Source: JABDJL01 sp047614505
Lineage (GTDB): Bacteria; Pseudomonadota; Gammaproteobacteria; Xanthomonadales; SZUA-36
Direction of reading: 5' to 3'
Assembly: GCA_047614505.1 (NCBI GenBank)
Contig: JBLHGQ010000029.1
Span: forward strand, 1-25,791
DNA length: 25,791 bases
Below, one piece after another: positions 15,308-23,496 of this stretch. The notes under the pieces were generated by a model that saw only the letters and a list, made by a program, of their open reading frames with translations, had not been told where the DNA came from and searched no databases. The first letter of the stretch is position 1, and every line of letters starts with the position of its first letter. Made by a program: the position numbers and the translations under genes.

Positions 15308-17047
15308 TCAGTTTTTTTCGCCTTGCAAGCTTTGCTTCAATTCCTGACGGCGTTGTTGCAAGGCAAGGTAATCTACTCTCTGTGCTGCACTTTGTTCAAC
15401 GATTTTTGGCATCCCCGCCAACCGGGAATCTACCCAGCTTAACCTGATACCGGTAACCGAATCACTAAACTCCAATTCTTGCCGATTTGCGTCTCCCGGC
15501 AAGTCCCAGACCGCCAATTTCCCGAGGTGTTCCCTATTGGGATCGTCACGCAGATGTTCCATGATCTGGGCCGTAGTCATATTGGGGCGTTTCAAGCAGA
15601 AGTCAACAAGTCTGATAAAGATGTCTACGCCCTGTAAATTACTTTCTGCTATTTCATCAAGGCCTGTTACCAGTTCCGCTAAGCCCGGGTTCTGCACCAG
15701 GTATGCCAGAGCAAGCCGTAAAGGTGTGCGCGATTGACTTGGACGCTCCCTTTTGGTCGCCCACCGTGATGATGTAGCTTGGGTGCTACTTTGCGGGTTT
15801 AAGCGATGCCGTGCAAGCGTTTCAAGGCGCTCCATCATCATATTTCTAAACACACCTTCGGGCAATGACGTCAGCAATGGAATTGACATCTGAACGAGCT
15901 TTGCACGACCATCGAGGCTTTCCATGTCTACCTGAACTGTGAAATGGTCAAACAGGTAGTCAGACAAGGGCTGAGCTTTGTTTACCAGCGCTTCAAAAGC
16001 TTCTTTCCCCTGCTTTCTTACCAGGCTGTCAGGATCTTCACCATCGGGAAGGAAAAGGAATTTGGCCTGAAGCCCTTCTCTCAATTTCGGCAAAGTCGCT
16101 TCAAGTGCCCGCCAGGCGGCTTTACGTCCCGCTTCATCTCCATCAAAACAGTAAATCACGGTTTCTGCAGCTCTGAATAACAGTTCTGCATGGTTAGACG
16201 TAGTCGCCGTCCCCAAAGTTGCTACCGAATTACTTAATCCAAACTGGGCAAGCGCGACAACATCAGTGTAGCCCTCGACGACGATAATTTTATCCAGACG
16301 TCCGACGCGCTGACGGGCGAGGTACAGGCCATAAAGCTCATGACCTTTGTGAAACAGTTCAGTCTCCGGAGAATTTAGATACTTTGGACCATCTTCTCCC
16401 ATGGCTCTGCCGCCAAATGCAATTACCCGGCCACGCCGGTCGTGAATCGGGAACATGATACGGTCGCGAAACTTGTCGTAGGATTTGCCTTTACCCTGAC
16501 TGAGCAGACCTGCGCGCTCCATCAGTTTCTTGTCTTTCTGATCAACACCCAGATGTTTCTGCAGAGCATCCCAGGAGGCTGGCGCATAACCAACGCCAAA
16601 GTCCCGGCAAATTTCACCAGACAGGCCTCGTCCTTTCAAATAGGCAATCGCAGTTTCGTTTTCACGTATCTGCGCCTGGAAAAATGCCGATGCCCTTTCC
16701 AGTATCTGGTAAAGATCATCGCGGGGTTTGTGTTCCCTGGCGGTACCCGATCGGGGCACCTTCAGGCCTGCATTTTTGGCCAGTTCTTCGATCGTATCAA
16801 CGAACTCCAGACCTTCATATTGCATCAAAAAGCCGATTGCCGAACCATGCGCGCCACAGCCAAAGCAATGATAAAACTGCTTTGATGGGCTAACAGTAAA
16901 CGAGGGTGTTTTCTCTTCGTGAAATGGGCAACAGGCCTGAAATTCGCTGCCAGCCCGCTTGAGACCAACGCGTTTTTCAATCACCTCTACAATATCGGTT
17001 CTGGTTAGCAACTCTTCGACAAAAGATTCAGGGATACGGCCACTCAT
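15308..17047 (-). CDS. dnaG: DNA primase
   Basis: A 579-residue replicative primase that makes the RNA primers for both strands at the fork, working with DnaB helicase. The N-terminal CHC2 zinc ribbon has Cys40, His43, Cys61 and Cys64 (CPFHEEKTPSF, then HCFGCG). The RNA polymerase core includes the TOPRIM metal site with Glu258 (VVEGYTD) and Asp302/Asp304 (FDGDEAGRKA). The C-terminal ~150 residues form the helical DnaB-binding domain, which is the least conserved part. The start MSGRIPESFVEELL matches the usual primase N-terminus. The yqeY stop lies 56 nt upstream and rpoD follows after 80 nt, the standard macromolecular-synthesis order. Confidence 0.97.
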   Translation of the reverse strand: MSGRIPESFVEELLTRTDIVEVIEKRVGLKRAGSEFQACCPFHEEKTPSFTVSPSKQFYHCFGCGAHGSAIGFLMQYEGLEFVDTIEELAKNAGLKVPRSGTAREHKPRDDLYQILERASAFFQAQIRENETAIAYLKGRGLSGEICRDFGVGYAPASWDALQKHLGVDQKDKKLMERAGLLSQGKGKSYDKFRDRIMFPIHDRRGRVIAFGGRAMGEDGPKYLNSPETELFHKGHELYGLYLARQRVGRLDKIIVVEGYTDVVALAQFGLSNSVATLGTATTSNHAELLFRAAETVIYCFDGDEAGRKAAWRALEATLPKLREGLQAKFLFLPDGEDPDSLVRKQGKEAFEALVNKAQPLSDYLFDHFTVQVDMESLDGRAKLVQMSIPLLTSLPEGVFRNMMMERLETLARHRLNPQSSTQATSSRWATKRERPSQSRTPLRLALAYLVQNPGLAELVTGLDEIAESNLQGVDIFIRLVDFCLKRPNMTTAQIMEHLRDDPNREHLGKLAVWDLPGDANRQELEFSDSVTGIRLSWVDSRLAGMPKIVEQSAAQRVDYLALQQRRQELKQSLQGEKN

Positions 17048-17103
17048 AAAGGCAGTTTATCGCGACCGTGAATGTTTATGAGGTGCACGCTTTGGCCGGG
17101 TAT

Positions 17104-17550
17104 TCAGCCCGAAAGTTTGGCGCGAACTGCGTCACTGACGGCTTTCATGTCAGCCCTTCCCTGGACCTTTTCGCGCAACAGGGCCATGACTGCTCCCATA
17201 TCGCGCATTTCACTGGCACCTGAGTCATTAACGGCTTGCTCGATCAGCGCGGATAATTCCTGCTCGCCCAGTGGCTCAGGTAAGTATTCTTTAAGGATTT
17301 CCAGTTCATAACGCTCTTGCCGGGCAAGATCTTCTCTGCCATGCAATTCGTATTGACTCAGGGATTCACGTCTTTGTTTGGACATTTTGTCGATTACCGC
17401 GAGTACTTCGACATCACCAAGTTCAATTCGCTTGTCGACTTCAACTTGCTTTATGGCAGCTGTAATTCCCCGCAGAACCAGCAAGCGGTTCTTGTCACGG
17501 GCGCGCATGGCTACCTTGACGTCATCCTGAATACGGTTTTTAAGTGACAT
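17104..17550 (-). CDS. yqeY: GatB/YqeY domain protein
   Basis: A 148-residue protein of the YqeY family, homologous to the C-terminal tRNA-binding tail domain of GatB. Visible signatures are an N-terminal helical region (LKNRIQDDVKVAMRARDKNRL, then LRGITAAIKQVEVDKR), then ILKEYLPEPLGEQELSALI, and a C-terminal MGAVMALLREKVQGRADMK. The precise role is not settled; a link to tRNA amidation or aminoacyl-tRNA handling is inferred from the homology. The position between rpsU and dnaG is typical in many gammaproteobacteria. A hairpin lies in the 63-nt gap before it. Confidence 0.93.
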   Translation of the reverse strand: MSLKNRIQDDVKVAMRARDKNRLLVLRGITAAIKQVEVDKRIELGDVEVLAVIDKMSKQRRESLSQYELHGREDLARQERYELEILKEYLPEPLGEQELSALIEQAVNDSGASEMRDMGAVMALLREKVQGRADMKAVSDAVRAKLSG

Positions 17551-17577
17551 GCTTTGAATTAATGAAGATGAGTCAGA

Positions 17578-17595
17578 TACAGGAGTGCTCCTGTA
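17578..17595 (-). promoter_or_regulatory. Hairpin between rpsU and yqeY (possible partial terminator or processing site)
   Basis: TACAGGAG (17578-17585) and CTCCTGTA (17588-17595) form a perfect inverted repeat, realistically 7 bp with a 4-nt loop. No T-run follows on the minus strand. In E. coli, a partial terminator after rpsU and RNase cleavage in the operon set S21 well above primase; this hairpin sits at the same place and may do a similar job, by analogy only. Confidence 0.4.
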
Positions 17596-17613
17596 CCGAA
17601 TAAATCAATAAAA

Positions 17614-17829
17614 CTAATAAAGACGTGTGCGGCGGTTAACGTCGCGCGCCAGACGGCGCAGGTCACGTTTCACGGCTGCAGCCGCTTTACGCTTACGCTC
17701 CTGAGTAGGTTTCTCATAGAATTCACGACGACGTGTTTCTGCAAGAACACCGGCCTTTTCGCAGGAACGCTTGAAGCGGCGTAGTGCATACTCAAAAGGT
17801 TCGTTATCACGAATTTTTACGCTGGGCAT
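17614..17829 (-). CDS. rpsU: 30S ribosomal protein S21
   Basis: A 71-residue, very basic protein, the standard S21 length (MPSVKIRDNEPFEYALRR, then FKRSCEKAG, then EFYEKPTQERKRK). It sits on the 30S platform and helps initiation base-pairing with mRNA. The frame is open 10 codons further, but the ATG at 17829 gives the canonical N-terminus and has GGAG 5 nt upstream. It heads rpsU-yqeY-dnaG-rpoD. A promoter is visible upstream, with a GC hairpin (CGCCC/GGGCG) in the leader. Confidence 0.97.
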   Translation of the reverse strand: MPSVKIRDNEPFEYALRRFKRSCEKAGVLAETRRREFYEKPTQERKRKAAAAVKRDLRRLARDVNRRTRLY

Positions 17830-17874
17830 TAGAACTCCGATCTTAAAATCCGCCCCCACTGGGCGTAGCCGGTA

Positions 17875-17904
17875 ATTTTAACCTTTTATTAAGCCTTCTT
17901 GCAA
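17875..17904 (-). promoter_or_regulatory. Candidate sigma-70 promoter of the rpsU-yqeY-dnaG-rpoD operon
   Basis: On the minus strand, TTGCAA (17904-17899) and TAAAAT (17880-17875) are separated by 18 bp and match the -35 and -10 consensus at 4 and 5 of 6 positions. Transcription would start near 17868, giving a leader of about 40 nt. The leader contains CGCCC-AGTGG-GGGCG, a short GC hairpin just before the rpsU ribosome binding site that could be regulatory. Confidence 0.5.
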
Positions 17905-17935
17905 AAGAAAACTGAGCCGAAATGCATTGAAATGA

Positions 17936-19504
17936 TTAGTTGTGGCCTGATAAAGCCACAGCACCCCCTCTTCTTGGATCACCGGCACCAATAAAATCAC
18001 CATCGACGGAGCGTCCAACTGCATGAACTCCCCCAAAAAACATATTGGCCTGTGGCCAGATTTTATGTTCAGGCCATTGCTCGAGTAGTGATTCCAGGGA
18101 GTTCTGATGAAAGCCATGTTCAATGCTCAGGTAATCACCTTCGATATGAAATCTCGGTGCATTAACAGCCTCTTCCAAAGACATATCAAATTCACAGAGG
18201 TTAACAAGCACCTGCAAAATAGCACTTCGGATTCTGTTTGAACCACCTGAACCCAAAGCAACGCTGGAGCCATCCTGAAGTGTGACGATCGAAGGACACA
18301 TCATAGAGGACATCCTGCGATTCTCTTTCCAGTGATGAAATCCACCCGGGCTAAGATCCTCTTCTCCCAGCATGTTGTTCATCATGATACCGGTGCCGGG
18401 TAACACGTATGCACATCCTTCACCGTTAGAAAGTGTCAGGCTCGCCATATTCCCTTCCGAATCGGCGACGCTCATATGTGTTGTGCCGCGTGAAAAACCT
18501 GTCTGATGATTTATTGAATCCCGCCACTGGTCGAGATGGCCTGGCTCAAGTATTTCTTCAACCTGGCTTTTCCGGAGATTTATATCGAGCTGATATTCCT
18601 TGCGCAATGAACCTGCAGCCTGCATTGCCTGTGCCATTGAAAGACAATGGAAATCCCGCCCCCAGTGATGCGCCTTTATGTTGCGGTCTTCGAGCAAGCC
18701 CAGCGCGAAAGCGACCAGGCACCCACTTGGAGAGGGGGGGGCGTTAAAAAGAAAGTCAGCCCCATGACTGGAAAACCGGATTGGTTCACGCCGCAGCATC
18801 CGATAATCCGCCAAGTCCTGCATTGAAAGTTGACCACCGAGCCGGTCACAGTCCCCACTAAGTTTGCGCGCCAGTTCTCCACGGTAGAAAAGATCCGGTC
18901 CTTCCAGTAGCAGAGACTCCATCAGATCAGCAAAATCAGGGTGCTGTACCAGTTCGTCACTTTGCGCGATGGTAGTAGGTGTATCCCTGGTGGCCACCAA
19001 TTGCATGGCCTCAGGTGATACTTCAAGAATTGGGGCAAGAATATGGCTAATGTAATTTTGAAAACGGGTAATTCGCACTCCTGTACGGGCCAATTCAATG
19101 GCTGGCGCCATAATCTCAGACATAGGCAGGCGACAAACAAGCCGCTGAATTCCAAACAACCCGGCGACCACCCCGGGCACCGCCATTGAGCCCATGCCAA
19201 CATGAAATTCCTGGGTGGCGGTTCCAAAATCAGCAATGATGGGATAAAAATCCAGTTCTGAACATGGGCGCTTTGTTTTCGGTGTATGAACAAAAAAGTC
19301 ATACAGCTGCGCAGGTCCGCTTGCTGGACGGGCAAGTAAAAACCCACCCCCACCAAAACTGGCCAACATGGGTTCTGCAACACAAGCTACGCAAAGGGCA
19401 GCCAGTGCCGCATCAAAAGCATTGCCGCCTTCTGCCAGAATACGGGCCGCCGCCTTTGATGTTTCAATATGCCCTGAGGCCGCAATGCCTGACCGGTCAG
19501 TCAA
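17936..19504 (-). CDS. Gamma-glutamyltransferase family protein without signal peptide
   Basis: A 522-residue Ntn-hydrolase of the gamma-glutamyltranspeptidase family. The predicted self-cleavage site and N-terminal nucleophile is Thr341 in GTTHMSVAD (341-349). Other family marks are GGNAFDAA at 26-33, ASFGGGGF at 48-55, NNML at 376-379 and GSGGSNRI at 418-425 (a variant of the usual GSPGG oxyanion segment). Family enzymes hydrolyse or transfer gamma-glutamyl groups of glutathione, or open other amide bonds such as acylase substrates; the exact substrate is open. Unlike periplasmic Ggt, the protein starts directly at the mature domain, and an in-frame stop at 19538-19540 rules out a longer N-terminus, so it should be cytosolic. 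The start is TTG with GGGGA 6 nt upstream. It lies between tsaD and rpsU, normally neighbours. Confidence 0.88.
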   Translation of the reverse strand: MTDRSGIAASGHIETSKAAARILAEGGNAFDAALAALCVACVAEPMLASFGGGGFLLARPASGPAQLYDFFVHTPKTKRPCSELDFYPIIADFGTATQEFHVGMGSMAVPGVVAGLFGIQRLVCRLPMSEIMAPAIELARTGVRITRFQNYISHILAPILEVSPEAMQLVATRDTPTTIAQSDELVQHPDFADLMESLLLEGPDLFYRGELARKLSGDCDRLGGQLSMQDLADYRMLRREPIRFSSHGADFLFNAPPSPSGCLVAFALGLLEDRNIKAHHWGRDFHCLSMAQAMQAAGSLRKEYQLDINLRKSQVEEILEPGHLDQWRDSINHQTGFSRGTTHMSVADSEGNMASLTLSNGEGCAYVLPGTGIMMNNMLGEEDLSPGGFHHWKENRRMSSMMCPSIVTLQDGSSVALGSGGSNRIRSAILQVLVNLCEFDMSLEEAVNAPRFHIEGDYLSIEHGFHQNSLESLLEQWPEHKIWPQANMFFGGVHAVGRSVDGDFIGAGDPRRGGAVALSGHN

Positions 19505-19627
19505 TGATGATCCCCGATAGTCTCCAATACCGTTATTTTAACCCGCACAACCTAACGACAGGAGGGCAATGAAGGCATCCATAGATTACAATTCGCGTTT
19601 CATGGCTGTGCCAATATGCGGATGATT

Positions 19628-20656
19628 ATGCGGGTTCTGGGAATCGAGACTTCATGTGACGAGACGGCTGCTGCGGTGTATGACAGTGAACGTGGTTTGC
19701 TTTCTCATTCGCTTTACAGTCAGGTCAAACTACATGCGGAATATGGCGGTGTGGTTCCTGAGCTAGCCAGCCGTGACCATGTTAGAAAACTATTACCACT
19801 GCTCAATGAATGCCTGGCGGAAGCGGGACTGAATCGCAATGAGATTGATGGAGTTGCATATACCTCAGGACCTGGACTGATTGGTGCCCTGTTGGTTGGC
19901 GCTTCCGTGGGACGGGCGCTCGCCTTTGCTCTGCAGTGCCCGGCAGTCGCCGTCCACCACATGGAAGGACATTTACTGGCGCCCATGCTGGAACCTGAGC
20001 CTCCCCAATTCCCGTTTGTGGCTTTGTTGGTGTCTGGTGGCCACACCATGCTGATCGAAGTTAAGGGCATGGGGCAATACCATCTGTTGGGAGAGACCCT
20101 GGATGATGCCGCAGGTGAAGCATTCGACAAAACGGCGAAATTACTCGGGCTGGGCTATCCGGGAGGACCGGCATTGGCAAAACTAGCTGAAAGTGGCAAT
20201 GAAAACCGCTTTGCATTTCCTCGCCCGATGACTAACCGTCCTGGCCTGGATTTCAGTTTCAGCGGCTTGAAAACCCACACACGCAATTTGTGGCTTGGCA
20301 ATGAAGCGGATGCAACTGCGAAAGCAGATATTGCAGCCGGTTTCCAAAAAGCGGTATGTGACACATTGGCTATTAAATGCAAACGCGCCATGATTCAAAC
20401 CCGTGCAAAAAACCTGGTCGTTGCCGGCGGTGTAGGTGCCAACCTTGCTTTACGTAATAATTTGCACGAAGCAGGCCGCAAAAACCGTTGGAAAGTTTCC
20501 TTTCCACGTTTGGAATTCTGCACGGACAATGGTGCAATGATAGCCTTCGCAGGTTGCCAAAGACTGCTCGCGGGCCAAACCGAAGGTTTGGGAATCTCTG
20601 CAAGAGCAAGGTGGCCATTAGATGAATTGCCGGATATTCAGGAAAGCCACCTATGA
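19628..20656 (+). CDS. tsaD: tRNA N6-adenosine threonylcarbamoyltransferase
   Basis: A 342-residue member of the Kae1/TsaD family. It transfers threonylcarbamoyl from the AMP intermediate made by TsaC to A37 of ANN-decoding tRNAs, with TsaB and TsaE. Marks are the N-terminal VLGIETSCDETAAAVYD, the metal-binding HMEGH (His111, His115), LLVSGGHTML, GEAFDKTAKLLGLGYPGGP and GGVGANLALR. Three in-frame ATGs lie at 19616, 19622 and 19628; the last gives the canonical MRVLGIETSCDET and has GGA 7 nt upstream. It is divergent from the Ggt-like gene and overlaps folB by ATGA at its stop, so it heads a tsaD-folB-folK operon. Confidence 0.96.
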   Translation: MRVLGIETSCDETAAAVYDSERGLLSHSLYSQVKLHAEYGGVVPELASRDHVRKLLPLLNECLAEAGLNRNEIDGVAYTSGPGLIGALLVGASVGRALAFALQCPAVAVHHMEGHLLAPMLEPEPPQFPFVALLVSGGHTMLIEVKGMGQYHLLGETLDDAAGEAFDKTAKLLGLGYPGGPALAKLAESGNENRFAFPRPMTNRPGLDFSFSGLKTHTRNLWLGNEADATAKADIAAGFQKAVCDTLAIKCKRAMIQTRAKNLVVAGGVGANLALRNNLHEAGRKNRWKVSFPRLEFCTDNGAMIAFAGCQRLLAGQTEGLGISARARWPLDELPDIQESHL

Positions 20657-21018
20657 GTATGGATCGTGTTTTTATTGAAGACCTTAGAATTCAAACCGTC
20701 ATCGGCGTATTTGACTGGGAACGGGAAATCACCCAAACCGTATCTCTAAACCTGGAAATGGGTTTTGATATCAGTCGCGCAGCTCAGACGGATTCCATTA
20801 CCGATACCCTGGACTATAAGGCCGTATCAAAACGACTCATCAGTCTGGTTGAAGGCAGCGAGTTCCAACTGGTTGAAGCATTGGCCGACAAATGTGCCCA
20901 CGTTGTGCTGACTGAATTCCCTGTTTCCTGGCTGCAACTTAAACTCAGTAAGCCCGGTGCGGTACGCGGTTCAAGTGCGGTCGGCGTGATCATTGAACGG
21001 GGCACTAAAAGCGAGTGA
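20653..21018 (+). CDS. folB: Dihydroneopterin aldolase
   Basis: A 121-residue FolB. It cleaves 7,8-dihydroneopterin to 6-hydroxymethyl-dihydropterin and glycolaldehyde in folate synthesis. The family pattern is clear: VFIEDLRIQTVIGVFDWERE near the start, LDYKAVSKRL, VEALADKCA and the C-terminal LQLKLSKPGAVRGS...VGVIIERG. AGGA at 20640-20643 is 9 nt before the ATG at 20653, supporting that start over the ATG two codons later. It overlaps tsaD (ATGA) and folK (GTGA), so the three are translationally coupled. Confidence 0.95.
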   Translation: MSMDRVFIEDLRIQTVIGVFDWEREITQTVSLNLEMGFDISRAAQTDSITDTLDYKAVSKRLISLVEGSEFQLVEALADKCAHVVLTEFPVSWLQLKLSKPGAVRGSSAVGVIIERGTKSE

Positions 21019-21527
21019 ACACTGCCTATTTAGGCCTTGGAAGCAATGTCGATGCCAAGCGTCACATCAAAATTGCGGTTCACGCGATAATCCGTTCTTT
21101 TGAGGATGCGGAGTTTTCTCCAATTTATCGAAGTAATGCGGTGGGGTTTGAAGGTGAGGATTTCCTTAATTTGGTTGCCCGCATACAGACTGAGCTCAAA
21201 CCGGCAGAACTACGTGAATACCTTCGCGGTCTGGAAGCATCACATGGTCGTAATCATGACGCACCGAAATGGTCTGATCGGACACTTGATATTGATATCC
21301 TGCTCTACAATGACCTGGTAATTGACTCTGGTAGCCTTAAATTACCTAGAGCAGAGATTTTACATTTTGCCCATGTGCTCAAACCGCTGGCAGATATTGC
21401 CCCTGACCTGCGCCATCCTGTTGCAAAGTTGACCTATAGCGAACTGTGGAAAAAAGGGGATTGGATCGCAGCCGACCTGTTTTTGGTGGACCCGGATTTT
21501 CTTGGCAAACGACTACGTCTTGTTTAA
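21015..21527 (+). CDS. folK: 2-amino-4-hydroxy-6-hydroxymethyldihydropteridine diphosphokinase
   Basis: A 170-residue HPPK. It pyrophosphorylates the product of FolB using ATP, giving the substrate of dihydropteroate synthase. Marks are the N-terminal AYLGLGSNVD, FLNLVARIQTELKPAELREYL, and the HPPK signature around DRTLDIDILLYND with the two Mg-binding aspartates of DxD type. The length is normal. The start is GTG at 21015, overlapping the folB stop as GTGA. Having folB and folK adjacent and overlapping puts two consecutive pathway steps on one transcript. No terminator is evident directly after the TAA; a short CGAAA/TTTCG dyad lies at about 21552-21563. Confidence 0.95.
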   Translation: MNTAYLGLGSNVDAKRHIKIAVHAIIRSFEDAEFSPIYRSNAVGFEGEDFLNLVARIQTELKPAELREYLRGLEASHGRNHDAPKWSDRTLDIDILLYNDLVIDSGSLKLPRAEILHFAHVLKPLADIAPDLRHPVAKLTYSELWKKGDWIAADLFLVDPDFLGKRLRLV

Positions 21528-21594
21528 ATGTGGTTTGATAACAGCGAATCTACGAAAGTTTTCGCACAAGGTGTATTTTGAGTAATATAGCCCA

Positions 21595-22696
21595 ATGAAT
21601 AAAGCAAATATTAATTTGCTTCTGTTAATTGCAATCGCGAGCCTGCTGTTTTGCCTGCCGGTTCAGGCATCTCCCATACAGGTTTATGAATGCAGGACTC
21701 TCAATTCAACAGGCCCACTGCCATTTGAGTCACTGGACACCAGATAAGGCATGTAACTCATGAGGATCCTTTTGAGAGTACTGAAACCTCTTTGTGGAGC
21801 CAGGCCAAATTTGCCGACAATGGCACCTTTGAATTGGACATTTATCCATTCGTAGGTTCGGTCCGGACCGAATTCGCACTCAACACCACTACGCTCATTC
21901 TGGATGGCCAAGGCGCCATCCGCGATGAATTTGAAGATTCGGGAGTCGGGACTACTGAGCAGGTCGAATTTGAGGGTTTTGTGGTTGAAAGGTTTACCGT
22001 CGTTTTTGTCAAAAACGACGGTAGTGTTCTGACCGATCACTTGCACTATCCACAGGAAATTGATCCAGCAGATTATGATATACCGGGTTGTTTGGTTACC
22101 TGGCGTGCGCCAGGAGACGGCGTTCCCTGTACTGGACCAACTGGTAGTGGCGGAATATGTAAATGGGTTCATACCTGGGCGTCGTTGATTCTGTAACCAA
22201 CATCCCACACGAAGCAGATCACGGGGATCCCTTTGCAATTAATGCCGGAATGAACGATGCATGGATGAATGCGGGGGCTGACAATCAAGGAATATTTATT
22301 ACGGTATTTCCTGACCTGAAGATTATTTTCCTGGCCTGGTTCACATTCGACACCGTACCGCCATCTCAGGGTACTTCTTCCACAATCGAGTCGTCATCTA
22401 AGAGCACTATTGCTACATTCGGGTCGGATGATCAGCGCTGGACCACAGCTGTTGGTTCTTACAGTGGCACCACGGCTCAACTCAAAGCTGAGCTGACTTC
22501 CGGTGGACTGTTTAATTCGTCAGAGCCATTGCCGGCTCAACAACTTGAGTACGGCACAATCAATCTGGACTTTAAAAACTGCAATGAGGCGATGGTGGAT
22601 TTCAACTTTCCCTCAGTGGGAGAAGCCGGCCAGTTTACAATCAGCAGGGCACTAGCCAAAAACGCCGCACTATGTGAAGCCCTGAACGCCGAGTAG
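21595..22696 (+). pseudogene. Exported protein gene broken into three reading frames
   Basis: Three consecutive open frames look like parts of one secreted protein. Part 1 (21595-21747) opens with a signal peptide (NLLLLIAIASLLFCLPVQA) and stops at TAA. Part 2 (about 21729-22198, next frame) continues with a beta-rich acidic segment. Part 3 (22163-22696, third frame) has DAWMNAGADNQGIF, FPDLKIIFLAWFTFD and a C-terminal beta-rich segment with RWTTAVGSYSG. From memory, this AWFTFD-type module recurs in exported gammaproteobacterial proteins of unknown function. Each frame change fits loss of one base (or gain of two), near 21729-21747 and 22150-22165. No ribosome binding site is obvious at the ATG. 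Either the gene has decayed or the assembly has two indels. Confidence 0.65.
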
Positions 22697-22702
22697 GTTC
22701 AT

Positions 22703-22730
22703 AGGAACATCCGGTTGATGGGGTGTTCCT
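22703..22730 (+). terminator. Hairpin between the broken exported-protein gene and pteridine reductase
   Basis: AGGAACATCC (22703-22712) pairs with GGGTGTTCCT (22721-22730) over 10 positions with one G-T, around an 8-nt loop. On the plus strand it is followed by CATATATTT, a poor but T-containing tail. It lies between convergent genes, ends at the pteridine reductase stop codon and begins 7 nt after the upstream stop. A terminator is the simplest reading. Confidence 0.5.
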
Positions 22731-23482
22731 CATATATTTAAGCTGCGGCCTCCGTCAACCGCCAGGATCTGACCGGTAATATAAGGCGCATCCAATCCAA
22801 GAAACACAACTGCATCCGCAATATCCTGCGGAGATCCCATTCGCTTCATCACCGTACGTTCCAGAATATACTTCTTGACGCTTTCGGGAGGCTCGTTCTC
22901 TGGCCACATAATTGCCCCGGGTGAGACACCGTTCACACGAATTTGGGGACCGAGTTCTCTGGCCAGGGAAAGGGTCATCATTGCCAAAGCGGATTTGGCC
23001 ATGCAATACACTGTGTGCCTGCGCATTGGTTTTTCAGCATGAATGTCTAATATGTTGATAATCGCGCCTTGCGCATTAATCAATTCCGGCAACAGAGCCT
23101 GGCAAAGAAAAAACGGCCCTCGAACATTGCTACCCATCAAATCCCGCCATATTTCTGGCGTTACCTCTCCTACGGTTGTTGGGTAAAAGCGTGATGCATT
23201 ATTAACCAGAACGTCCAGACGGTCAGTGTCGCATCTGAGTTGTTCGGCCAGTTGCTGCGGACCATCTGTGGCGGTCAGGTCAGCCTGCACTAAAATTGCA
23301 CTATTGGGACGAATAGCGTTGAGCTTGTCTACTACTGTCAGCGCTTCTCCCTCGCTCTTGTTGTAATGCAAGAACACTCTGCAACCACGCTCATGTAAGG
23401 CCTGTGCGATTCCGGCCCCAATTCTGCGGGCGGCGCCTGTTACCAAAGCGGTACGCGGTCTGGACTTTGTGTCTGTGCTCAC
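22730..23482 (-). CDS. Pteridine reductase (SDR family, FolM/PTR1-like)
   Basis: A 250-residue SDR with the pteridine-reductase fingerprint: TGAARRIG at 15-22 instead of TGxxxGIG, NNAS at 94-97, and catalytic Asp146, Tyr159 and Lys163. Asp replaces the usual SDR serine (NILDIHAEKPMRR), with the same 13-residue spacing to Tyr as in Leishmania PTR1 (Asp181/Tyr194). Such enzymes reduce dihydropterins or dihydrofolate to the tetrahydro forms with NADPH, which fits folB and folK nearby. The start is GTG at 23482 with AGGA 10 nt upstream. Its start is only 14 nt from the oppositely oriented midA-like start, so its promoter must lie within that gene. Confidence 0.9.
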   Translation of the reverse strand: MSTDTKSRPRTALVTGAARRIGAGIAQALHERGCRVFLHYNKSEGEALTVVDKLNAIRPNSAILVQADLTATDGPQQLAEQLRCDTDRLDVLVNNASRFYPTTVGEVTPEIWRDLMGSNVRGPFFLCQALLPELINAQGAIINILDIHAEKPMRRHTVYCMAKSALAMMTLSLARELGPQIRVNGVSPGAIMWPENEPPESVKKYILERTVMKRMGSPQDIADAVVFLGLDAPYITGQILAVDGGRSLNI

Positions 23483-23496
23483 TGAAACTGATTCCT

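Noticed and set aside
21684..22238. 184-codon antisense frame over the broken exported-protein gene
   Set aside because: The plus-strand frames carry a signal peptide and a recognisable module; the antisense product resembles nothing and is a shadow.
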